DNA of 64,000 bases from CAYQDR01 sp964416315 (GCA_964416315.1 CAYQDR010000011.1:1-64000), one strand, 5' to 3'. Positions 1 to 7,781 are shown, numbered from the stretch's first letter. Translations and numbers: made by a program. The notes: a model not told the origin generated them from the sequence alone.

Positions 1-398
1 TGGAGGCCCACAAGGGGCAGCCGACGATCGAGAAGCGCTTCGAGCAGACCAAGACGGTCCACGAGATCGCGCCGGTGTTCCTCAAGAACGAGGGCCGGAT
101 CGAGGCCCTTTTCACCCTGTACTTCCTCGGGCTCCTCGTGCAGGCGCTGATCGAGCGGGAGCTACGCCTCGCGATGAAGCGCGAGCACATCCCGGAGCTG
201 CCGCTGTACCCGGAGCAACGCCGCTGCAGACGCCCGACGACGGAGCAGGTCCTCCGGCTCTTCAGCCTCGTCGAGCGTCACGTGCTGCTCGACGACGGCC
301 AGCCCGTGCAGGTCTTCGACGTCGAGCTGACAGACCTCCAACGCCAGATCCTCGCCCTGCTCGGCGTCCCGGAGCACGCCTTCCGGCCAGCCCTGTAG
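1..398 (+). CDS. IS1634-like transposase, C-terminal part (cut by window edge)
   Basis: The frame is open from the left edge (first full codon at 3) to a TAG at 396-398, so only about 131 C-terminal residues are seen. The frame contains 'IEKRFEQTKTVHEIAPVFLK' followed by 'IEALFTLYFLGLLVQALIER', the end of the catalytic region and the C-terminal helices typical of IS1634/IS4-type DDE transposases, and it finishes with the usual tail 'LALLGVP'. Internal GTG codons (for example at 75) are not the real start. No terminal inverted repeat is recognised between 399 and 598. It marks the left side of the accessory region that carries the defence genes. Confidence 0.75.
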   Translation, partial: EAHKGQPTIEKRFEQTKTVHEIAPVFLKNEGRIEALFTLYFLGLLVQALIERELRLAMKREHIPELPLYPEQRRCRRPTTEQVLRLFSLVERHVLLDDGQPVQVFDVELTDLQRQILALLGVPEHAFRPAL

Positions 399-598
399 GC
401 GCCTCCGCTTCCGCGCTGGTCCCGCCCGAAATGGTCCATCAGATGTGCGGAAAGTAGGCCAAGCCGGTAGTAACTACCGCGGCTCCGGGCTAACTCCCGA
501 TGCCTCCAACCACTCTTGCCGCCTTGCGGCATGACCGCGGGAAACTCACGCTAGGCGCCGACCGTGCAATAATGCTGGCCGAGCTCCGGAGGGCGCAC

Positions 599-1399
599 AT
601 GCGTGACCTCTCAGGGGACCAATTGACCTCAGACGAGATCGAGATAGTCGAGAAGATATCTCTGCGTCTCGTTGTCCAGGCGATTGTCACCTTCGGGACC
701 CAGGCCTGGTTGGAGTTCCGTGATTCTCCCGACAAGGAACAGGACATCACCCAGGACATTCTGCGGGATGCCTTGGATGAGCTGGCCGGCTTCTCTCGTC
801 GCCAGAGACTACTCGGGACCGTTGACTACCGCCGAGCGCGCTGGCTACCGACACCGTTCGGATTGGTTCCGCAAGCGCTTTACGTTGACGCAAAGGCCTC
901 CCAAGAGGCCTACCGGATCAATCTACAGCTGTCGCAGATCTCCATGCGGCCGATCTACTGGGACAAGGTTTCCAAGCAGCCGGTCGAGCGGATACCCGGG
1001 GTGCCGGCAACGTCTAAGTTCGTCTTCCCGAATGAACAGACACGCGACGCCATCACGACGACGATATTCGTCCACATGGTGTACAAGGAAGAGAAGGCAG
1101 GCGACGGACCGCCGGTTCGCATGCTGGTTCACGCCGTTGTCGTCGCGATCCCGAACGGCAAGTTGGAGGCCCGATACGCACCAAGCGCCGCCGACACGAT
1201 CTGGCGAGCGGGGAAGCACAGCCCAAGCCGCGGAGAAGAGCCGCGGACCCGCATCTCTATCGCGGCATTACAGACCAAGGCGCGATGGAGAGTTCAACGT
1301 GTCGAATGGGACGAGAACGGAAGAGTGTCCTGCTCGTGGGTGGACGTTGATGACAGCGGAAATCCCATCTCCCATGATGTGGTCGCGGATGCTCGATAG
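599..1399 (+). CDS. SfiI-like type II restriction endonuclease
   Basis: This 266-residue protein matches what I remember of SfiI (269 aa, recognises GGCC-N5-GGCC) along its length: 'DYRRARWLPTPFGLVPQAL' then 'VDAKAS', later 'TTTIFVHMVYKE' and 'GKHSPSRGE'. The putative PD-(D/E)XK residues are D76, D97 and K99, three positions lower than the D79/D100/K102 I recall for SfiI. An upstream ATG at 500 is in frame, but ATG 599 has GGAGG 6 nt before it and gives the family length and N-terminus, so I chose it. The gene converges on the methyltransferase with one base between their stop codons. SfiI cuts as a tetramer bound to two sites; that is family knowledge, not seen here. Confidence 0.9.
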   Translation: MRDLSGDQLTSDEIEIVEKISLRLVVQAIVTFGTQAWLEFRDSPDKEQDITQDILRDALDELAGFSRRQRLLGTVDYRRARWLPTPFGLVPQALYVDAKASQEAYRINLQLSQISMRPIYWDKVSKQPVERIPGVPATSKFVFPNEQTRDAITTTIFVHMVYKEEKAGDGPPVRMLVHAVVVAIPNGKLEARYAPSAADTIWRAGKHSPSRGEEPRTRISIAALQTKARWRVQRVEWDENGRVSCSWVDVDDSGNPISHDVVADAR

Positions 1400-1400
1400 C

Positions 1401-2684
1401 TTAGGGAGTCAGCTCGAAGAGTTCGCCTTGAACCCTCGTCACTTCTCGTCGGCGCAGCGGCCGGCAATCCTCAAATCGAGCAATAGCCATTGCGCAGTAT
1501 TCCCGGACGACATCGATCCCGATGAAGCGTCCTCCAAGAGATAGGGTCGCCACCCCGGTTGTCCCCGCGCCGCAGAAGGGATCCAGGCAAAGCCCGCCAG
1601 GTGGCAGCGTCGCCATGAGAAGGGTTTGGGCCAGCGCCTTGGGCATCGTGGCGAAATGCTCGCGGTCGAATGGTTCAACCGACACACTCAGCACATCTCC
1701 GGGATTCTTGCCTTTCGGGTGGTTTCGAATCCGATTGTCACCGATCTCGACTCGCATGGCTTCATCGTATGTGTTGTCCAGCTTCAGCAATACCTTGAGT
1801 TGGCCCCAGATTTTTGGCGGGGGCAGACGGGACCCAATCTTATCCGGCCGGAAGTAATGTCGAACTCGTTCGTAGGGAAGCCTCAAGGCTCGCGCCACAT
1901 CGCGGACATGGAGCTCGCGTCTACCCGCAGACTCCTTTAGGTAAGCCGCTAACTCCCACGGGTCAGGAGCGTTGGGACGTCGCTCCACATCCTTGTGACC
2001 GTCGATGTGGATCCGATGTCGTGGTGAGTTCAGCCACCTCCGAAGCTCCAGTTTTCCCATTGCCTTGCCGTTTGCCGCGTCCAGCCGCGCAAGACGGGCA
2101 AGCTCAACAGCGTCAGAGGTCTTTGGCCTAACGCGAATCCGGTCTAGGTCAAAGAAGTACTCTTCGTCCTTAGCGAGAAGAAAGACCGGCTCCCATCGAT
2201 TGGCCAAGCGATCGGTAACACTGGCTGGGATGGCATTTGGCTTTGACCACACCAAACAGTTCCGGACGATCCAGCCAGAGTCCTGGAGTGCAATGGCGAC
2301 GCGGAAGGGCAAGAGGCTCAGCTGCTTGTTCCGATTCCATGCCTGCCTATAGCGCTGCTCCGAGTTCTCAGAATACTTTGGTCCGCGGAAGTACACGTCG
2401 CCGATATTGAGCCATACGGTCCCGCGCATCTTAAGAAGACGCCGAATTTCCTCAAACAACTTAACCAGGCGCTCGACATAGAGCGCCGGTTCCTCCTCGG
2501 CGCCGAACTGATGCTCAATGCCGTAGTCCCGTGTCCCCCAATAGGGGGGCGAAGTCAGTACCGTATCGACCGTATCTTCCGTCAGCTGTCTCAAGACCTC
2601 GAGGCAGTCTCCGACGTGAACGACTGCCTTACCGTTCGATGTCTTGAGGACGCGTGGGGTCGAGGTCCCGCCAGAACGTGACAT
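1401..2684 (-). CDS. Beta-class DNA methyltransferase, partner of the SfiI-like enzyme
   Basis: This 427-residue protein has the amino-methyltransferase catalytic motif TSPPY at residues 44-48 and the AdoMet-binding motif DPFCGAGTTG at 368-377. Motif IV preceding motif I is the beta order, and SPPY is typical of N4-cytosine methylases, as known for M.SfiI. The roughly 200 residues between them probably hold the target-recognition domain. ATG 2684 has GGGAGGG upstream. The gene faces the endonuclease tail to tail, so each is read from its own promoter. Its likely job is to protect GGCC-N5-GGCC sites. The specificity is inferred from the partner; N6-adenine activity cannot be excluded by sequence alone. 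Confidence 0.88.
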   Translation of the reverse strand: MSRSGGTSTPRVLKTSNGKAVVHVGDCLEVLRQLTEDTVDTVLTSPPYWGTRDYGIEHQFGAEEEPALYVERLVKLFEEIRRLLKMRGTVWLNIGDVYFRGPKYSENSEQRYRQAWNRNKQLSLLPFRVAIALQDSGWIVRNCLVWSKPNAIPASVTDRLANRWEPVFLLAKDEEYFFDLDRIRVRPKTSDAVELARLARLDAANGKAMGKLELRRWLNSPRHRIHIDGHKDVERRPNAPDPWELAAYLKESAGRRELHVRDVARALRLPYERVRHYFRPDKIGSRLPPPKIWGQLKVLLKLDNTYDEAMRVEIGDNRIRNHPKGKNPGDVLSVSVEPFDREHFATMPKALAQTLLMATLPPGGLCLDPFCGAGTTGVATLSLGGRFIGIDVVREYCAMAIARFEDCRPLRRREVTRVQGELFELTP

Positions 2685-2717
2685 GATCCCGTCCCTCCCG
2701 CGATGAGCGCCACCGGT

Positions 2718-2746
2718 AGGGTAGCAACTTCACCATGCCCTGTCAA
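2718..2746 (-). promoter_or_regulatory. Candidate sigma-70 promoter for the methyltransferase
   Basis: On the minus strand TTGACA (2746-2741, perfect -35) is followed after 17 nt by TACCCT (2723-2718, a weak -10). It lies about 30 nt upstream of the methyltransferase ATG at 2684. Confidence 0.45.
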
Positions 2747-2772
2747 CTAGATGTTGTGGGTACGCGGATGCG

Positions 2773-2788
2773 CAAGCCCTAGGGCTTG
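2773..2788. repeat. Perfect 16-bp palindrome beside the integrase remnant
   Basis: CAAGCCCTAGGGCTTG reads the same on both strands. Its core AGCCCTAGGGC recurs at 3315-3325 in direct orientation, so the two copies bracket the integrase remnant. It may be part of an old attachment or recombinase-binding site. Confidence 0.4.
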
Positions 2789-2790
2789 TG

Positions 2791-2818
2791 ACGCCGGTTC
2801 GATCCCGGGTCTATCCAG
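2791..2818 (+). other. tRNA-like T-arm and acceptor 3' end, candidate attachment site
   Basis: The sequence has a T-loop TTCGATC enclosed by GCCGG and CCGGG (four of five stem pairs form), followed by TCTATCC and A as an acceptor 3' half. No matching 5' acceptor half, D-arm or anticodon arm lies upstream, so it is at most the 3' end of a tRNA gene. tRNA 3' ends are the usual targets of tyrosine integrases, and an integrase remnant ends about 35 bp away. The match is short and could be chance. Confidence 0.4.
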
Positions 2819-2852
2819 GCGCGGCGCCCAGCTTGGCCTCGCGTCCTGCATC

Positions 2853-3300
2853 AGGTCCACCCCTCGCTGACGATGTTCTACCGCTCGAAGACGGAGGGGG
2901 TCTCGTGCCGGCTGATCTGCCTGGCCAGCCGCTCAGGGATGCCGGCTCGGACCATGTTCCGGATGGCTGTACGCCGGAGGTCGTGGAAAATCATCCCCGG
3001 CATGTCACGCACGCACGCCGGCCCTCTTGCACTCCTTGCGCCAGGTCCCGTGGAACCGCAGGATGCGCTGGCCCTGGCGGTGGAAGACCCAAGAATGATC
3101 AACCCGCGCCAGCGCTCTAGGGTCTCAGTGGCTGGCCGCCTTCTGAGTCTTGAGGACCGCCAAGAGGCCGGGAGAAACGTAAGCGGCCCGCCCCCCGGAT
3201 CCAAGCGGATACACCCCGTCTCCAGGTAGACCTGCCGCCACTAAAGCCTGAGGATTTCCCGCAGGCGCCAAGCCCCAGCTCGTGGCACGGCCCCTCCTGG
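2853..3300 (-). pseudogene. Decayed tyrosine recombinase (integrase), C-terminal domain
   Basis: The minus strand carries pieces of an integrase catalytic domain in two frames: 'VYLETGCIRLDPG', 'WVFHRQGQRILRFHGTWRKE' with 'CKRAGV', and 'FHDLRRTAIRNMVRAGIPE' with 'LARQISRHETPSVFER'. The HxLR box (HDLRRTA) and the late histidine are preserved. Where 'FER' should be followed by the nucleophilic tyrosine, the codon at 2880-2878 is TAG, and translation would continue 'NIVSEG' as in intact relatives. Further stops and frameshifts lie upstream. It cannot encode an active recombinase and is best read as the relic of the element that brought in the neighbouring defence genes. Confidence 0.8.
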
Positions 3301-3331
3301 CTCCGACGGACACCAGCCCTAGGGCCTGCTC

Positions 3332-3360
3332 TTGTAGGCGCCCACAACATCTGCTATGCT
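3332..3360 (+). promoter_or_regulatory. Possible promoter of the HNH/Argonaute operon
   Basis: TTGTAG (3332-3337) and TATGCT (3355-3360) are separated by 17 nt and lie 38 nt before the ATG at 3399. The -10 is fair, the -35 weak. This is the only promoter-like sequence in the gap. Confidence 0.35.
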
Positions 3361-3398
3361 TAACCAGTTCGAGGCCCGGGGTAGGGCGGAGTGAAGCC

Positions 3399-4751
3399 AT
3401 GTGTTCGGCGCGGGGCGTTCTTCCGCCGGGGGCGGTTGTGAGTCGGAGCATTCCGCAGAGCGAGACGAAGATCCTCTTTGCCCGGTCGGGCGGCATCTGC
3501 GCTTTCCCCTACTGCGGGCGTTCGCTTGTGGAGCCTGGCTCGCTCACCGACGGCGCCGTTATGGTTGGTGAAGTCGCCCACATCGTCGCTGAGAGCCGAC
3601 AGGGACCACGCGGACGCGCGCCACTCGTCGAGGCCGCCCGCAACATGCACACTAACCTGATCCTGTTCTGCCCCGAGCACCACACGATCGTCGACGCTCG
3701 GCCTGAGACATACAGTGTGGCAGTCTTGAGGCAGATGAAGGTCGATCACGAATCGCACGTCCAGCGGGCGGTCGGCGTCCCAGCGCACCGGCCTCTCTCG
3801 TCTCCCCGAACTGAGGCGATCTACAGCACCGGGCTGCCTGTCACGCATCTCCCCGATGCGGTCTTCTTCGCGGGGTGCACGCTTGAGGACGGCACGGAAG
3901 ACCAGGTAAAGAAGCTCATCAAGTATCCCAGCTCGTACGATGAATTGGTTCCCTTCCTTCTTCGTGAGAGGAAGATCTTTGCCTTCCACGATCTGCGTCA
4001 GGCCCAGAACCCGTTTTCTCCGGTCACCGACAGCGCAAGCGCTGGGATGCTTCGCTCGACAGATCTGTGGCGCGATGCGGAAGGTAAGCGACGCTACGTC
4101 ACGCTTCTCAATCGCTCCCTCTACAAGTACAGCGCCCGAGTGGCCGTCAGATACGACCCCGCGCACTATCGCTTCTACTTCCCACCCAAGACGCTGGGCA
4201 GTTCGCGCACGGTGAGGTACCGGTCGCTCGCGGGACGGTGGAGCAGGCGGAAGGTCGTCTGGCCGGCCACGAAGAAGTCGACGGGCGAAGCGCGCAACTA
4301 CTGGTGGCATTTGGCAGCGGCATTGAAGTTCCACCAAATGGCGGACATGCAGTGGTGTTTAAGCATCCGACCTGAGCGGCATCTCACGACCGACGGCGAG
4401 ATGCCGCTTCCGTCGGAGATGATCGGCCGCCGAGTGACCCGCCTCAAGGCGCGGATGTATAACGATCTCTACCTCGCCGAGGTCAACTTCTGGCGGGAGT
4501 ACCTGTCAAAGGGCGCGCCGCGCGTCACCTTGAACTTCGGCGATCAGTCGGGGGTCATCGAGGCCGCTTTCATGCGCATTGTTATGAAGTGGCCTGGGAT
4601 TCCTGGCGATCAGAAAACAGTGAGTGGACCGACTTCCGACGATCTCTTCAGCCTTGTTGATCTCGCGGAGACCGTCGAGGGCGAAGAGATCGAGTGGACC
4701 GATGGAGACGGGGACGAACTCGAAGAGGATCCTGACATCGATGGCAACTAG
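3399..4751 (+). CDS. HNH nuclease with APAZ-like C-terminal region, effector of a short Argonaute system
   Basis: This 450-residue protein starts with an HNH nuclease domain: zinc-type cysteines C34, C39 and C91, catalytic-type H61 in 'EVAHIVAES', N85 in 'NLILF', and H94/H95 in 'CPEHHTIVD'. Residues from about 130 show no known enzyme motif. Because the next gene is a short Argonaute overlapping by 11 nt, I interpret this part as an APAZ domain, which replaces the N and PAZ domains in such pairs and holds the guide/target duplex with the Argonaute. The known logic of these pairs is that guide-directed target recognition unleashes the effector nuclease. The C-terminus is acidic. ATG 3399 has a modest GGAG; a GTG at 3438 is the alternative start. 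Confidence 0.78.
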   Translation: MCSARGVLPPGAVVSRSIPQSETKILFARSGGICAFPYCGRSLVEPGSLTDGAVMVGEVAHIVAESRQGPRGRAPLVEAARNMHTNLILFCPEHHTIVDARPETYSVAVLRQMKVDHESHVQRAVGVPAHRPLSSPRTEAIYSTGLPVTHLPDAVFFAGCTLEDGTEDQVKKLIKYPSSYDELVPFLLRERKIFAFHDLRQAQNPFSPVTDSASAGMLRSTDLWRDAEGKRRYVTLLNRSLYKYSARVAVRYDPAHYRFYFPPKTLGSSRTVRYRSLAGRWSRRKVVWPATKKSTGEARNYWWHLAAALKFHQMADMQWCLSIRPERHLTTDGEMPLPSEMIGRRVTRLKARMYNDLYLAEVNFWREYLSKGAPRVTLNFGDQSGVIEAAFMRIVMKWPGIPGDQKTVSGPTSDDLFSLVDLAETVEGEEIEWTDGDGDELEEDPDIDGN

Positions 4752-6170
4752 ACTCGCCGCGCTCAAGCTTGCCTGTCCCTACATCGCAACCGAGTGGTTT
4801 GATGAACCGGAACTGCTATTCGCCGGTGGCTCGAGACACGTCGACCCCAAAGTCGGGGTACCGCTCTACGGGCCGCGTTCGTTCGGGGAGCCGCGGCATA
4901 AGCGGGAACTCCATGTCGGCTTTATCGGAACCAGCGAAGCCGTTGAACATGCACGAATGTTCTATGAAAGGTGCGCAGCCGGCGTAGCCGGGACTGGCGA
5001 GGACGCGCCCTTCCCGGGCTGCAAGGAGGACCGAGGATACCGCTGCGAACTGCGGACCGATGACCGGATCGTTGAACTCATCACGAGGCAGGAGAGCAAC
5101 GAACTCCTCGGAATCAAGAACAGCCGGAAGCGCTTCGAGACGATTCTCATGCTTCTGCACGCAAAGATGCGTCTCCTTACCCAACGGGACCATCCGCTCG
5201 ACTACGTGTCTGTCGTGCTCGCCGAGGACGTCTATCGAAAGTGCCGTGTCGCAAACTACACGGAAAAAGGCATGGGCCTGGTCCACCGCGATCTCAGACT
5301 GGCGTTTAAGGCGCTCGCGATGCAGTTCCATCCGCCGACCCAAATGCTCCTCGAAACAACGACCGGACTTACGCCGCCGACTCGCCGGAAGCTTGATCAC
5401 CAGTCGCGCATCGCGTGGAATCTTTTACGGCGCTCTACTTCAAGGTTGACGGCCTGCCGTGGAGCCCCGTTGGCCTTGCGCCCGGCAGTTGCTTCATCGG
5501 CATCAGCTTTTTCCGCCCGCTCGGAGAAAGGTCGACGCTACGGACGAGCGTGGTCCAGGCATTCGATGAAGACGGGGAGGGCTTGGTGTTGAGGGGCCAC
5601 AAGTTTCAGTGGGACGAGTCGCAAGGTAGGTCGCCCCATCTCTCAGAAGAGATGGCCGGGATGCTTATCGAGATGGTTTTGGAGCGTTACAGGCAGGAGC
5701 GCAGGCACCTTCCGCAGCGAGTCATCGTTCAGAAGACCTCACGCTTTGAGGTGGCAGAGCGAGCGGGCTTTGAAGAGGCCCTTAAGAAGGTGAGCCGGTA
5801 CGACCTTCTCTCGCTGTGTCCCGAGAGTTCGATCCGCCTTGTGCGAGCCGGACGTTATCCGCCGCTTCGGGGAGCGGCCTTCCGGATCGGGGACGCCTGG
5901 TACCTTTACACGAGCGGATATCTGACGAGCCTCGGCGGGTATCCGCATGGTCACGTCCCGTCCCCGCTTCAGATTACCGACCATGTTGGTGATACGCCCG
6001 GGACGCAGCTGCTACGCGAGATTCTTGTGCTCACCAAGATGAATCTGAATTCCGCGAATATGTCGGGACTGATGCCGATCACGCTGCGCTTCTCGCGACT
6101 CGTCGGCGATATTCTCCGGGAGGTACCGGAGAGCCAGACACCGCAACCCCAGTATAAGTACTACATGTAG
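4741..6170 (+). pseudogene. Short prokaryotic Argonaute (MID-PIWI), frameshifted as read
   Basis: Translation starts at ATG 4741 inside the end of the HNH gene. The first frame runs through 'PLYGPRSFG' and 'ELHVGFIGTSEAVEHAR' (start of MID) to 'IAWNL' near 5424. The second frame continues with 'FTALYFKVDGLPW', 'CFIGISFF', 'IVQKTSRFEVAE', 'LYTSGYLTSLGGYPHGHVPS' and 'MPITLRFSRLVGDIL', the PIWI landmarks of short Argonautes. Restoring one T in the run at 5423-5426 joins them into about 476 residues, the normal size. The first catalytic Asp position is serine (FIGIS), so slicing is not expected, as in other short Argonautes. The break may be a real mutation or a homopolymer sequencing error; downstream conservation favours a recent loss or an error. 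Confidence 0.82.
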
Positions 6171-6295
6171 TTGGGCTGCTCACCTGCCATCGACTAGGCA
6201 GCGGAAGCAAGCCGGGCTTGAGCATGTGTTTTCGGGCCTTGGCCGTGATAGACCGCTCGTAACCGGCGCGGCACGAACACTCGACCCAGAGCCAG
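6171..6295. other. Right edge of the defence island, unrecognised sequence
   Basis: Between the Argonaute stop and the first permease codons lies about 125 bp without a recognisable gene. The minus strand is open here and reads 'WLWVECSCRAGYERSI', then 'TAKARKHMLKPG', which looks like a real protein fragment that I cannot identify. Permease similarity begins abruptly at about 6296, so the island boundary is within a few bases of that point. Confidence 0.4.
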
Positions 6296-6703
6296 TTGGT
6301 CATCGGGCCGGCGATCGTCCTGGGGCTGAGCCAGGGGGCGTACATCGCCCGCATGTCCCGCTCGTGTCTCCTCGAGGTGATCCGCGAGGACTTCGTCCGG
6401 ACCGCGCGGGCGAAAGGGCTGATCGAAGGCCTGGTCGTCCTGCGGCACGCGCTGCCCAACGCCCTCCTCCCGGTCATCACGGTCTCGGGGATCCTGATGG
6501 GCTTCGTGCTCGGCGGCTCGGTGGCGGTCGAGCAGGCCTTCGGCGTGCCGGGGCTCGGCCGGGCCCTCGTCACGGCCGTGATCGAGCGGGACATCGTGGT
6601 CGTGCAGAACCTGGTGCTGCTCTACGGCGTCATCTTCGTCCTGATCAACGTCCTCGTCGACCTGAGCTACGCGTGGCTGGATCCGCGGATTCGCTATCAG
6701 TAG
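6296..6703 (+). pseudogene. DppB-type peptide ABC permease, 5'-truncated
   Basis: About 135 residues match the C-terminal half of DppB/OppB permeases (normally about 310 aa). The frame opens with 'GAYIARMSRSCLLEVIRED', continues with the EAA-loop segment 'FVRTARAKGL', and ends with 'LSYAWLDPRIRYQ', the standard DppB terminus. The N-terminal signal-like helix and first membrane segments are absent, and the sequence upstream of 6296 is unrelated, so the gene was cut at the island junction. TTG 6296 is only the first in-frame start codon. Without its N-terminal half the protein is unlikely to form a permease. The following DppC gene overlaps its end. Confidence 0.82.
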
Positions 6704-7653
6704 CGCGGCCGGGCGGATCGGGGCTCGCCCTGGGCCGCGTGCGGCGCTCGGTCCTCGGCGAGCTGTGGCGCGTGGCCTGGCGCAACCCCACGGCCCTGGT
6801 CGGGGGGATCCTGGTCGCCGTCGTCGTCCTGATGGCCGTCGGCGCGCCGCTCGTCGCGCCCGCCGACCCCCTGAAGACGGACTTCCGGCGCCTGAGCCGG
6901 CCCCCGGACGCGCAGAGCCTCTTCGGGACCGACCAGGTGGGCCGGGACTCCTTGAGCCGGGTGATCTACGGGGCGCGCGCGTCCATGGTGGTGGCGTTCT
7001 CGGCGGTGCTCCTGGGGACGACCGTGGGCGCCCTCTGGGGCCTGGCGTGCGGCTACCTCGGGGGCCGGTTCGACCTCGTCAGCCAGCGGGTCATGGAGGT
7101 GCTCCAGTCCTTTCCGGACCTGATCCTGGCGATGGCCATCTCCATGGCCATCGGCACCGGGATGCCGGCGGTGATCGTGGCGATCGCCGTCACCCGGATC
7201 CCCTTCGGCGGCCGGGTGATCCGCTCGGTGGCGCTGAGCGTGAAGGAGCTGGCCTACGTGGAGGCGGGGCGGTCGTCCGGGGCGTCGGCCGTGCGGATCA
7301 TGACGTACCACGTCCTGCCGCAGTGCCTCGCGCCCTATCTGGTCCTCGCCACCACGCACCTCGGGGTCGCCATCGTCATCGAGGCGGCGCTGGGGTTTCT
7401 CGGGGTGGGGATTCCGCCGCCCACGCCGACCTGGGGCAACATGCTGGCGGATTCGCTGACGTCCCTGGTGCCGCACTGGTGGCTCGTGTTCTTTCCGGGG
7501 CTGGCCATCACGGTCACGGTACTGGCGTTCAACCTACTCGGGGACGGCATTCGGGACACGCTCGACCCGCGCCTGTCGCCGGCCTTCCTGCGCCTCGTTA
7601 CCACCGGCCGGTCCGGCGGCGCTGGGACCCTCGGGCTTTCGAGCAAGCAGTAG
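6673..7653 (+). CDS. DppC-type peptide ABC transporter permease
   Basis: This protein of about 326 residues has the DppC layout: a cytoplasmic N-terminus, a first membrane helix (ALVGGILVAVVVLMAVG), the periplasmic stretch with 'FGTDQVGRDSLSRVIYGAR', and the binding-protein-dependent permease domain whose EAA loop is 'YVEAGRSSGASAVRIMTYHV'. It ends with 'LLGDGIRDTLDPRL', as usual. GTG 6673 overlaps the truncated DppB by 31 nt; GTG 6739 is a plausible later start. No ATPase or binding-protein gene follows, and its only partner is broken, so the transporter is probably non-functional here even though this frame is intact. The last 25 residues look like junction sequence. Confidence 0.8.
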   Translation: MAGSADSLSVARPGGSGLALGRVRRSVLGELWRVAWRNPTALVGGILVAVVVLMAVGAPLVAPADPLKTDFRRLSRPPDAQSLFGTDQVGRDSLSRVIYGARASMVVAFSAVLLGTTVGALWGLACGYLGGRFDLVSQRVMEVLQSFPDLILAMAISMAIGTGMPAVIVAIAVTRIPFGGRVIRSVALSVKELAYVEAGRSSGASAVRIMTYHVLPQCLAPYLVLATTHLGVAIVIEAALGFLGVGIPPPTPTWGNMLADSLTSLVPHWWLVFFPGLAITVTVLAFNLLGDGIRDTLDPRLSPAFLRLVTTGRSGGAGTLGLSSKQ

Positions 7654-7781
7654 TCGCGAACCACGCCACCCATCACCGGAGCGAGATCGCGACCATGGTC
7701 ACGATGAGGAGCGGCTCACCGCCAGACACTGGGCTCGTCACCTACGAGCTCCTCAAGTTCGGCCGGATGACGCCGCGATGA
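7645..7781 (+). pseudogene. DinB-family protein, C-terminal fragment
   Basis: A short frame overlapping the permease stop reads 'VANHATHHRSEIATMVTM' followed by 'SGSPPDTGLVTYELLK', the conserved C-terminal helix (NHxTHHR, carrying metal-site histidines) and tail of DinB/YfiT-type four-helix proteins. Only about 43 of the usual 150-170 residues are present and there is no start, so it is a relic of a deleted gene. Confidence 0.7.

Noticed and set aside
2685..3398. The integrase as a functional gene with readthrough of TAG
   Set aside because: Besides the amber codon the catalytic domain is split between two frames with further stops.
5415..5430. Programmed -1 ribosomal frameshift in the Argonaute gene
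   Set aside because: CTT-TTA does not form a canonical X-XXY-YYZ heptamer and there is no obvious downstream stem. A missing T is simpler.
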